NCBI GenBank assembly: GCA_037954235.1
Contig: JBBMOA010000015.1
Span: 23,842,069-23,906,068 of the forward strand
DNA length: 64,000 nt
Reading direction: 5' to 3'
Source: Aulostomus chinensis
Lineage: Eukaryota > Chordata > Actinopteri > Syngnathiformes > Aulostomidae
Below, piece after piece: positions 52,398-60,433 of this stretch. Position 1 is the stretch's first letter; each line of letters begins with the position of its first letter. A program made the position numbers and the translations under genes. The notes under the pieces were generated by a model. That model was given only the letters and a program-made list of their open reading frames with translations, was not told the DNA's origin and searched no databases.

Positions 52398-52712
52398 ATT
52401 ACATCCAGGGGTGAAAGTGAGCTGGAATGCAGTTCCGGTAAAATAAGGAGAAGGGAGCTGTCAAAATCCCATATTAAATAAAGAAAACAACGTCTGAAGG
52501 CGGTTTCACACTGAACGCGGCAGATGTGGCGCGCTGTGCGGGGTGGGGCGCAAGCATGCGCATTGCGACCGAGTTACTGGGCTTTTGTTGTCCCCCTTGT
52601 GTGTGTTCTTGTGGCTTAGTGACACGTTTGTCCTATTCGCTATTGTTTTTGACTGTAGCCTTTAATGTCCCAAGAAACAGACTGCAGACATACATTTACA
52701 CAGTTCTGGTTA

Positions 52713-52715
<3 letters not shown>

Positions 52716-52783
<68 letters not shown>
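52716..52783. repeat. (CT)n microsatellite
   Basis: About 34 uninterrupted CT units inside the hAT-type element. Confidence 0.97.
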
Positions 52784-52787
<4 letters not shown>

Positions 52788-53118
52788 GGCATGACAGTAA
52801 AGTAATTGTTCGTGAAATTTTCCACGTTTTGTGTTGTGTCACTCACTGTAAAGTGTAAGTGTATATTGATGATCTGTTTTTTCATGTATGCATGTCTGCC
52901 TGTTCCCTGTTGTTAGCACTGTAGTGGGCAATTACTGTAAAAAGCAGTTTTCAAAGCATTTCCAGGGGTAGAGCGGGAAGGGTGGGGCTATGGGGGCTGC
53001 AGCTGTGTGGGGAACAGACACCCACAAACTGTAATAAAAATCACCCAAAACCGATTAAAAACCGAAGAATTTTGTCGGCGATGCGCGCCCTTTTTTTAAT
53101 GCACCATAACACCATTCT

Positions 53119-53219
53119 GGGGGACAGGGTTGTTGGGTGGGTGGATGGATGGATCGCATACCTGCTCAGCTGGACCCTAAAGATGGGCCTGCTCCTGTGT
53201 GGGATTTTAATCAGCCACC
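53119..53219 (+). repeat. 101-bp repeat unit, inverted partner of 49569-49669
   Basis: Differs from its partner at two positions (C/A in GGATCGCATA, G/A in CTGTGTGGG). It lies 30 bp inside the right end of the 52.4-kb hAT-type element. The two copies face each other 3.45 kb apart. Confidence 0.9.
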
Positions 53220-53499
53220 GGCAAGACTTTTAAGCCACTTCCACCCCTGATTACATCCCATAAATAATCAGAACATCATTGCTTTTCTCAACAGAAACTA
53301 AGGACTTGGCTGCAAACACATCCGTGTAAAAGCTAGAGCAAGCTGAGAGAGAGAGATGCCAGTTGGATCCCACCCAAATAACTTCTCTGAGGCCTCTCAT
53401 AGGCCCATTGCTTTAAGACATGATAGATGTTAGATCTTTGAATAAGAATATTGGGATTGCTTTGATGTCACTGTTGAAGACCCTACTGAGGCCATTATA

Positions 53500-54050
53500 G
53501 ACCTCCATTATTGTTAAACAGAAACATCAAGATGTATGCCAAGGTCTTTGCCAGCAGACCAAAGGCTCACATGACAATACTTGTTCACTCTGATCAAACC
53601 GGCTTAATTAAACTGTCACTCTAACTCCTCAACTGCTGCTACGTATTGTGGAATCAGTGATTCACCAGCAGCAGTGTTGGATGCCATGAAAGCACGGTCA
53701 TATGGTCAGTTCTGGACAAATCAGGCTTTGGTGAAGGGCTCAACTCCAAAGAAGTGCACACCAATGGAACTGCAGTGGTTATCACAGGCGAGTTATGACT
53801 CTCTGTAGCAGCTCACACCAAGGTTACCCTCATTATTCGGCACATCACTTTAGCTCAAGTGGCATGTCAAGCCAAGATATTCATCCAATTCCATTACATA
53901 ATACACAGCATTCCATTGCCTTGTATGCATTGGACGTACTGTTTGTTGAGAATATAGACACATTTTTGAAGAAAACATTTGGCATGAACTCTGTTTAACA
54001 AAAAAGGGCAAATTGCAGTTTGATCTCAAAGTGGTGTGAGGTGTTGAGAA
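53500..54050 (+). pseudogene. L1/Tx1-like LINE reverse-transcriptase relic
   Basis: On the plus strand NRNIKMYAKVFASRPKAHM and TILVHSDQTGLIK (about 53515-53615) match the 'LNVDxKIxAKVLAxRL...DQTGFI' block of L1-type RTs. SDSPAAVLDAMKA (about 53655-53700) matches the palm A region. DIHPIPLHNTQHSIALYALD and VLFVENI (about 53876-53960) match the region before and over the active site. The catalytic YADD is YALD here, so one of the two aspartates is lost. Stops and shifts occur throughout. It is a 5'- and 3'-truncated fossil with no clear ends. Confidence 0.75.
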
Positions 54051-54339
54051 ACTGCAGAATTATCACTGGCATTTAAGAATATTAGTTTGTATGAACAAGG
54101 TGTCAAGGTGTCCCCAGTCAGTTCATTTTGTCCAAACACTCTGCTTGGGATGATAGAGTCGATGGGAAGAAAAAAGAATCTGTTCCACAAGCTCATCCAA
54201 CCCTTTAGCCCCTGATGCAGTATGGAAAAAGGATAAACCAGAGCTGGACAAAGTCTTTGACAATATGAGCTTGAACATCATTTCATCGTCGACAAAAATC
54301 ATCACCAACTAAAGCTAAAAGCAGCGTTTTTTTACGGGC
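54051..54339. other. Non-coding, nothing recognised
   Basis: Spacer between the L1-like relic and the piggyBac-associated repeat. Confidence 0.4.
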
Positions 54340-54515
54340 CTCCATCTCCTCGAGTCCACAGGGGTGAATGAGAAGCTGTCCTGCATCCAACGATGTAGGT
54401 ATGAAAGTGGTGACAGTTTTAGTTTTGGAGATGGACGCCTCAGTTTGTCGTGTGAAAAACGCACATAAATCCCCAGATTTTGGTCAAAAATGGACCCCTC
54501 ACATCACACAAGTTC
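54340..54515 (+). repeat. Left arm of a dispersed repeat, also at 62244-62480
   Basis: About 100 bp (54340-54440) align with 62244-62344 at roughly 75-80% by eye, sharing AGCTGTCCTGCATCCAA-like, GATGTAGGT and AAAGTGGTGA blocks. A weaker match (AAAAATGGACCCCTC versus AAAAATGACCCCCCAG) continues. It lies just upstream of the piggyBac N-terminus and may be the 5' untranslated part of that transposon or an older host repeat. Confidence 0.6.
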
Positions 54516-54540
54516 CAAAACCAAAAAAAAAAAAGAATCA

Positions 54541-54736
54541 AAGTACCCCTCATTGGTTCCTTGCTGAAGCCATTAGTAGACATTTCACTGTCCAACACGT
54601 CCTGGACGAGATATTTTCAGGAGCTCAGGAGGAACAAGAGGATGAAGATGTATCTGAAGAGGAAGATGTGGAGGAAACTGAGGCCAAACTACAAAGTGCA
54701 ACAAGTAATGGTAATGACAGTTCCAAAATGTGCAGG
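54541..54736 (+). pseudogene. piggyBac transposase relic, N-terminal part
   Basis: The frame reads RHFTVQHVLDEIFSGAQEEQ followed by an acidic stretch (EDEDVSEEEDVEE), the usual short helix plus acidic leader of PGBD4-type piggyBac transposases. It stops at the edge of the L2-like LINE (about 54737). The rest of the transposase resumes at 56300 on the same strand, so the LINE split one gene. Exact start codon not chosen, because upstream sequence is open and no clear TTAA end was found. Confidence 0.65.
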
Positions 54737-56275
54737 ATGGAGAGAGGAGAGGAGGAGAGGAGAGGAGGGAAGGGCTCCATGTAACCTGATGTGTCCCCAA
54801 GCAGGCTATCAATGGTTCAGAGCTACCTGAACCAGTCCTAACTGAAGGCTCTGTCATAAAGGAAAGTCTTAAGCCTGGACTTAAAAGTAGTTAGAGTGTC
54901 TGCCTCTCTGACCCATGGAGAGATGCTGGTTCCACAGTAAAGGAGCCCGGTAACTGAAGGCTCTACCTCCCAGTCTGTTTTTAGAGATACTGGGAGTCAC
55001 TAAAAGACCTGCATTCTGGGAGCGGAGTGCTCTGGTGGGACAGTAGGGACTAATGAGTTCTTTCAAATAGGATGGAGCTTTATCATTGAGAGCCTTATAA
55101 GTTAGCAGAAGGACTTTGAAGTCGATTCTAGATCCTACAGGAAGCCAGTGGAGAGAAGCTAAAGTGGAGAGATGTGTTCTCTCTTCTTAACTCCTGTCAA
55201 AACCCTCACTGCAGCTGGAGACTCTTTAAGGAGTATTTAGGACATCCTGACAGGAGAGAGTTGCAGTGGTCCAGCCTAGAAGTGATAAATGCATGCACCA
55301 GTTTCTCAGCATCACTCTGGGAAAGGATATTCCTAATCTTAGTGATACTGCAGATGGAAGAAGGCGGTCCGAGGCACATGCTTTATGTGGGAGCTGAAGG
55401 AAAGGTCCTGGTCAAAAATGACTCCAAGGTTCCTTGCAGTTGTCCTCAGGGTCAGGGTGATGCCATCTAGAGTAGTGATCCGATTAGAGAGCGTGTCACT
55501 GAGGTGTTTAGGTCCAAACACGATGACCTCAGTTTTATCTGAATTTAGCATTAAGAAGTTAGAGGACATCCAGGATTTAATGTTTTTCAGGCAGTCTGGC
55601 AGATTAGTAAGCTGGCTTGTGTCGTCTGGCTCCATCGACAAGTAAAGTTGTGTGTCATCTGCATAACAGTGGAAGTTGATCGAGTGCTTCCGTATTATGT
55701 CACCTAATGGGAGCATGTAAAGACTGAAGAGAATCGGTCCTAAAACTGAACCCTGTGGTCCATCATATGTAACTCTGCTGTAGTCTGAATAGTCATTATT
55801 AACATTAACAAACTGAAACCTATCTGATAAGTAGGACTTAAACCATTTTAGGGCAGTTCCTTTAATCCCAATGTCATGGTCTAGTCTCTGAAGTAGGATG
55901 CTGTGGTCGATGGTGTCAAATGCAGCACTGAGGTCCAAAAGGACAAGTACAGAGACGAGACCTGTCTGTCTGTCTGAAGCTATAAGAAGATCATTAGAGA
56001 CTCTGACCAGTGCTGTTCCAGTGCTATGGTGTTCCCTGAATCCAGACTGGAAGGCTTCAAAGAGCTCGTTGCTATGCAGATGTTCATGTAGGTGCTCCAG
56101 GACAACCTTCTCAAGGATCTTGGAGATGTAGGGGAGGTTAAATATCGGCCTATAGTTGGCTAACACATCTGGGTCAAGAGAAGGTTTTTTTTAAGTAAGG
56201 GGTTAATGACACCTTAAAGGCGTGTGGCACGTAACTTGTGACTAAGGAAAGATTAATTTGGTGTATATACTGTAG
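54737..56275 (-). mobile_element. L2-like LINE, 5'-truncated, inserted in the piggyBac gene
   Basis: A 275-codon frame (56166-55339) carries the core RT. YRPIFNLPYISKILEKVV is at residues 5-22, LDLSAAFDTIDH at 77-88, GPQGSVLGP at 136-144 and YADD at 168-171, so the catalytic aspartates are present. Upstream frames (to about 56270) are joined by a frameshift at an A8 run (about 56188-56195). Downstream, a shift near 55350 leads to the C-terminal frame (55066-54881, LGGRAFSYRAPLLWNQ). It ends near 54737 in a CT-rich 3' region. It is a 3' half of the element, inactive because of at least two shifts and stops, but less worn than its neighbours. Confidence 0.85.
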
Positions 56276-56535
56276 GTCCAGTGGCGAGGCTACATGTCCT
56301 CTCTGGGATGCAGAGAGTGGAAGGGCAATTTTTCATGCCACAATGCCACTAAAAACCTTTCACACTTTCTCATGAATGCTGAGATTTGACAACCGTGAGT
56401 CAAGACCAGTAAGGCGTGTGACGGACAAACTGGCAGCCATCAGAGAGGTCTGGGACAAATGGGTTGAGCGTCGACTATACCGTTACAACTCTGGGCCTGA
56501 AGTCACAGTAAATGAGCAGTGTCTTCCATTCAAAG

Positions 56536-56671
56536 GTAATCTTTTATTTTCATATATGCAGTGGTACTTACCTGAAATATTTTTATTTTATTTCATTGTA
56601 ATGTAACATCCTTGATACATGCAGTTTTCTGTGACACTCAGTGATTGTAATCTCTGTTTTTTAATCAACAG
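56536..56671 (+). other. Intron of the piggyBac relic
   Basis: CAAAG|GTAATC ... TTTAATCAACAG|GTCGC. Removing it restores FKGRCPF in frame, the continuous motif of related transposases. The intron is AT-rich and follows the GT-AG rule. Confidence 0.8.
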
Positions 56672-56872
56672 GTCGCTGTCCTTTCCGGCAGTATATGCCA
56701 AGCAAGCCAGCAAAATATGGCATCAAAATATGGGTGGCCTGTGATTCAAAATCCAGCTATCCATGGAATATGCAAGTGTACACAGGGAAACTGCCACATG
56801 GAGCACCACAGAAGAACCAGGGGATGCGGGTTGTGCTTGAATTGACAGTTGGACTGAGGGGGCACAATGTCA

Positions 56873-57133
56873 CATGACAATTTTTTCACCTCCTATGAAC
56901 TCGGCCAGCAGCTCCTGACTATCAGTCTTTGTGGAGTCCTTGTCCTTCCTTGAGTCAAGGTGGGCCAATTCAGCAGTGAAGGTCTCTGTCTCCTGAGATG
57001 CAGTAGAGACTCGGCTCCTCAAATATCCTTTTTCTGCCTCTCTCTCCTCATTCTGAGATTTCAGCTGTTCAAGTTTCCTATTCTTCTCATGACAATTTTT
57101 TCACCTCCGATGAACTCGGCCAGCAGCTCCTGA
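56873..57133 (+). repeat. Filler insertion: 173 bp copied from the coiled-coil gene between 46-bp direct repeats
   Basis: 56917-57089 aligns without gaps to 60497-60669 (constant offset 3580), with seven mismatches, about 96% identity, in the same orientation. On either side lies the piggyBac phrase CATGACAATTTTTTCACC...CAGCTCCTGA (56873-56918 and 57088-57133, one mismatch). So a 46-bp piece of transposase was duplicated and a piece of a neighbouring gene was placed between the copies. It disrupts the transposase frame. Confidence 0.93.
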
Positions 57134-57727
57134 AAAGGAAGATGACCATGGTTGGCACTGTACCAAAAAGGAACCAGAACGTGGTCCTGCTGAGCACACT
57201 GCACAAGACGGCTGAAATCAGTGATCGTAAGGACAGGAAGCCAGCCATCATCCTTGACTATAACTCCAACAAAGGAGGCGTGGACAACCTCGACAAGGTT
57301 AGTGGAATGTGTAGCTGGAAAGGATGACTGCATGCTGGCCCCTGGTCATCTTCCATGACATCATTGATGTGTTGTCATATAATGCCTTTGTGATATGGCG
57401 GGAGATCAACCCGACCTGGATGTTAGGGAAGAAAAAGAAGAGGATGTTCCTTGAGCAGTTGGGAAAGGCTCTTGTCCACCCGTGCATTGAGCGAAGGGAG
57501 CGCCTGCCCCGCACAGAAGCCTCTGCAGCCACTGTGGAAGCTGTTCAGGGAGCTGAATCTTGCCCTGATCCACCTGAAGCTGCATCTGGGTCAGCCAAAA
57601 GCAAAAGGTGCCAGTTCTGCCCCCGGAAGAAACAGACACAAGACAAAAACTGCGTGCTGCACATGTGAGATACATTTGCAAAGCCCTTTCTCATGTTGGC
57701 ACAAACTGTCCTACATGTGCTAAGTAG

Positions 57728-58117
57728 AGGTGATGTTGTTGCTCATAAAATCAAGCAACATTTTGTCGTTTTGTTGTGTTACGAGAAAAGTATTTTTTTA
57801 ATTCACTTCCCAAAAAATATAAAAGTTCTGTTGAAAAAAGTTCCAGATTGTTGACTGTTTTTTCCCTTTCAATATAATTAATTCAGAAGTAATTACTTCA
57901 CATTTATATAATAGCAATAATAAACCTTTACTGTGTAAAAGAAAACAGTTGTGACAGTTGGTTTGTGGTTAAAAAAAAAAGTGTAATACTGTTCACTTGT
58001 GGTCGTCTTTTTGTATTGTGTAACAAAAAAACATGATAAAAAAATGAATTAAATGGAGTTGAATTGATAAATAGGACAAGGGGAGTAAACAGAATATTAA
58101 GATCGCACAAGGGTTGG
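57728..58117. other. Downstream part of the piggyBac unit, no coding content
   Basis: AT-rich, with poly-A patches near 57970 and 58025. Probably a 3' untranslated or terminal region. Exact transposon end not found. Confidence 0.45.
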
Positions 58118-58217
58118 ATGTGAGAGGCTGGTTTGAAGTTTGAGACTATGTCGTTTTTGAGGAGACAGCCTCCCCACTGGTTTCCATTGTAGGTGAAATG
58201 TGTCACCCCGACTTTGA
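58118..58217 (+). repeat. Right arm of the dispersed repeat, also at 62560-62667
   Basis: TTTTTGAGGAGACA, then TGGTTTCCAT and GTGAGATGTGTCACCCC-like blocks are shared with 62597-62660. In the two loci the arms are 3.7 kb and 0.2 kb apart. The difference is the piggyBac gene and what landed in it. Confidence 0.65.
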
Positions 58218-58329
58218 GGGTTTATTCCAGCGGTACTTCAGGCTGACGAGGGACCAGTTGGATGACCTGTTGGTGAGGATCGGTGCCAGGATATCATGGA
58301 TGGACACCAAATACAGGCCATTGACGTGA
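58213..58329 (+). pseudogene. Harbinger/PIF (HARBI1-like) transposase fragment
   Basis: The frame reads FQRYFRLTRDQLDDLLVRIG then ARISWMDTKYRP. This is the N-terminal helix block found before the DDE domain in fish Harbinger transposases ('FQRYFRLTREQFDDLL...'). Only about 38 residues remain. The fragment ends at TGA, exactly where the (GACA)n tail of the next LINE begins. It has no catalytic residues and cannot be functional. Confidence 0.7.
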
Positions 58330-59695
58330 CAGACAGACAGACAGACAGATTACTTTATTAATCCCTTTTGGACTTTCCACCAGGGAAATTGCAATCTCCT
58401 ATACATTCATAGCACTATTACCATAAAGGTAAAAAGTAAAAAGAATAAATAAATAAATATATCTACACAACCCACGATGGCTGTGTCATATACATGTGCG
58501 TGTGCCTGTGTGTACCTGAATGTGATTTTGTATGTGTGCATAGTAACAGGAATAATAATAATTATAATATTAATTATTATAATAACAATAATAATAATAA
58601 AGATGATATAATATGATATAATGATAATACAATAATAATAATAATAATAATAGCAGAAGTAATAACAATAAATATGATGATATAATAATAATAATAACAG
58701 CAGCAGTAGTAACAATAGTAATAATAATAATGATAATAATATACATTCTCTTTTATTGCACATGAGTGTCTGGTTGTTATCGGGGCAGATTATTGGTGCT
58801 CAGCCCTCTCCTACAGTCCTTCTTTGGCCCTCCCCCCCTCCAGTGAGGAGTTTAACAGTTTGATGGCTCGGGGATGAAGGAGTTCTTCAGTCTGTTGGTC
58901 CTGCACTTGGGGAGGAGCAGCCTCTGGCTGAACAGGCTTCTCTGGCTGGTGGTGACAGTGTGCAGAGGGTGGCTGACATTGTCCACGATGTCCAGCAGTT
59001 TGTCCAGAGTTCTCTTCTTTGCTATTGTTGCCAGAGGGTCCAGCTTCAACCCAACCACAGAGCTGGCCCTCTGATCAGCTTCTCCAGCCTGGAGAGGTCT
59101 ACCTTCGTCACCCCCCTCCCCCCCAGGACACCACAGCGTAGGACAGGACGTTGAAGACCACAGATTGATAGAACATCCACAGGAGCCTCCTACAGATGTT
59201 GAAGGCTCTCAGCCTCCTCAGGAAGTACATCCTGCTCTGAGCCTTCTTGTACAGCTGCCTCGTGTTGCTTGTCCAGTCCAGCCTGTTGTCCAGCCACAGC
59301 CCAAGATATTTATAGGTCTGTATGACCTCGACCTCCTCCATTCCTATTAGAACTGGTCTAGGTCTGGGTCTGGCCCTCCCAAGGTCAATGACCAGCTCCT
59401 TAGTTTTGGAGGTGTTGAGCTGCAGGCTGTTGTTGTGGCACCAGGCAACAAAGTTCCTCACCAGGCACCTGTACTCCTCCTCTTCATTGTCCCTGATACA
59501 CCCCACGATGGCTGTGTCATCTGCGAACTTCTGGATGTGACACAGTTCAGTTGTAACAGAAGTCCGCGGTGTACAGGGTGAAGAGGATAGGGGACAGTAC
59601 AGTCTCCTGCAGAGCACCGATGCTGCTGACCACAGAGTCAGACGTGATGTCCTTCAGCCTGACGAACTGTGGCCTGTCGGTGAGGTCACTGGAGA
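58330..59695 (-). mobile_element. Rex1/L2-group LINE, 3' part, with (CTGT)n tail
   Basis: Read on the minus strand, DRPQFVRLKD and VLSPILFTLYTADF (about 59690-59560) are followed by a one-base shift. Then the 169-codon frame (59617-59108) holds QKFADDTAIVGC (residues 29-40, active site present), SLQLNTSKTKELVIDLGR, YKYLGLWLDNRLDW and a C-terminal FYQSVV. The 3' tail ends in GGGATTAATAAAGTAATC and (TGTC)n at 58330-58365, the form of fish LINEs with microsatellite-like tails. The usual '...GAPQGTVLSP' is altered to GALQETVLSP. Its 3' region contains a large AAT-type microsatellite. Clade by eye only. Confidence 0.82.
58555..58745. repeat. Imperfect (AAT)n-rich microsatellite
   Basis: AATAAT runs mixed with GATGATATA and CAGCAG. 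It lies inside the 3' region of the LINE and probably grew from its A-rich sequence. Confidence 0.9.
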
Positions 59696-59871
59696 GTCAT
59701 TTCACTGACACCTGGGGACTCTCAACACTGATTGATCCCCTTGACACAATGTCACCTGAATTTGTCGCGATCGTAGATGCGAATATGCGAAATTCGCACT
59801 GCGTTATTTTTGTCGCCCCTTTGATCTTTGTGGGCAGGTGCAGAGGGACGATTCCATCACGAACAATAATA
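59696..59871. other. Short spacer of unknown origin
   Basis: Contains GCGAATATGCGAAATTCGCA, a palindromic motif reminiscent of MITE ends, but no partner end was found. Confidence 0.35.
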
Positions 59872-60010
59872 TTACCAAACAAATGGGTCTTTAGCTTCTT
59901 CTAAAGTTGTCCACAGTGTCCTCATGTCCAATGGGAGAGCGTTCCAGAGTCTAGGAGCTGCAACCTGGAAGGTAAAATCTCCCTCTGTGAGGTTGAATAC
60001 CTGCGGTCAG
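59872..60010 (-). pseudogene. LINE ORF2 C-terminal fragment (L2/CR1 group)
   Basis: On the minus strand TEGDFTFQVAAPRLWNALPL followed by DMRTLWTTLEEAKDP corresponds to the 'F.VAAPxLWNSLPxxIR' block near the C-terminus of L2/CR1-type ORFs (family knowledge). It is isolated from other LINE sequence by its own short context. Confidence 0.65.
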
Positions 60011-60082
60011 TGAGGATAAGGGACCCCACAGGTATTGCTGAAGTGCTTTAAACTGCAAAGCACACAGCTAATCAAGCTGGGA

Positions 60083-60433
60083 TCAACTGTTGTTGTGATC
60101 AGGATCATGTAAAGTAACCAAATAAAACCAAACAAATATATAAAATAAAACATTATAAAAGTAAAACAAATAACGCAGAGGTTTTTTTACACCAGATGCC
60201 ATACGGCTCAGTAAACCTCTGGTTTGACCCGTAGCAGGTCCAGTCTCCAGGGTGCCCCCATCATTCTGCTTTTCAGTTGCAGGACATGGGGCAGAATCCC
60301 ATGGCTCCATGGCAGAAGCACATATGGGAGCATCCGGTTGCTCTTCCCTGGCTGGACATATGGGAGAGTGTGTTTGCTCTTCAGAAGTTTGCTGGAACCT
60401 TTGGTTGAAGGTCCTGATTTTCTTCTTGCACAC
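60083..60433 (-). CDS. C-terminal frame of the coiled-coil gene: Pro/Cys-rich linker and tail anchor
   Basis: The frame overlaps the end of the coiled-coil frame and is shifted by one base. It encodes 116 residues: a charged start, a linker with repeated SPICPAREE / APICASA motifs, EPWDSAPCP (echoing EWDSAPP in the N-terminus of the coiled-coil frame), a basic KKPLR, and one hydrophobic segment at residues 88-108 followed by HDPDHNNS. That is the form of a tail-anchored membrane protein. A one-base gain in the A5 run at 60437-60441 would explain the split, as would a short unrecognised intron. Without it, this frame has its own ATG but weak support as a separate gene. Probably the true end of the same protein. 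Confidence 0.45.
   Translation of the reverse strand: MCKKKIRTFNQRFQQTSEEQTHSPICPAREEQPDAPICASAMEPWDSAPCPATEKQNDGGTLETGPATGQTRGLLSRMASGVKKPLRYLFYFYNVLFYIFVWFYLVTLHDPDHNNS

Larger units (their letters stand above)
52406..53249. mobile_element. hAT-type non-autonomous element, 844 bp, with exact 8-bp target duplication
   Basis: Left end CAGGGGTGAAAGTGAGCT and right end (reverse complement CAGGGGTGGAAGTGGCTT) are terminal inverted repeats. ATTACATC flanks both sides (52398-52405 and 53250-53257). Inside lie a GCGGTTTCACACTGAACGCG motif that looks like the end of another MITE, a (CT)34 tract and the 101-bp unit (53119-53219), so the element has itself been a landing site. No transposase is present. 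Confidence 0.9.
56300..57727 (+). pseudogene. piggyBac (PGBD4-like) transposase relic, catalytic and C-terminal part, with one intron
   Basis: SLWDAESGRA... leads to FSxMLRFDNRESRPVRRVTD (x is a TGA at 56373, probably from CGA), then YNSGPEVTVNEQCLPFKG. A 136-bp intron (56536-56671, GT...CAACAG) splits FKG|RCPFRQYMPSKPAKYG. The family's first catalytic Asp in 'VTVDE' is Asn here (56511-56513). GLRGHNVT is followed by a 2-bp loss and then a 215-bp insertion (see separate entry). NKGGVDNLDK keeps the last two acidic residues. A C-terminal cysteine motif (CQFCPRK..., then YICKA...NCPTCAK ending at TAG 57725-57727) remains but needs shifts to join. About 36 residues normally between MVGTV and PKRNQNV are missing. 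It is a dead domesticated-looking fossil, not a host gene. Confidence 0.85.
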
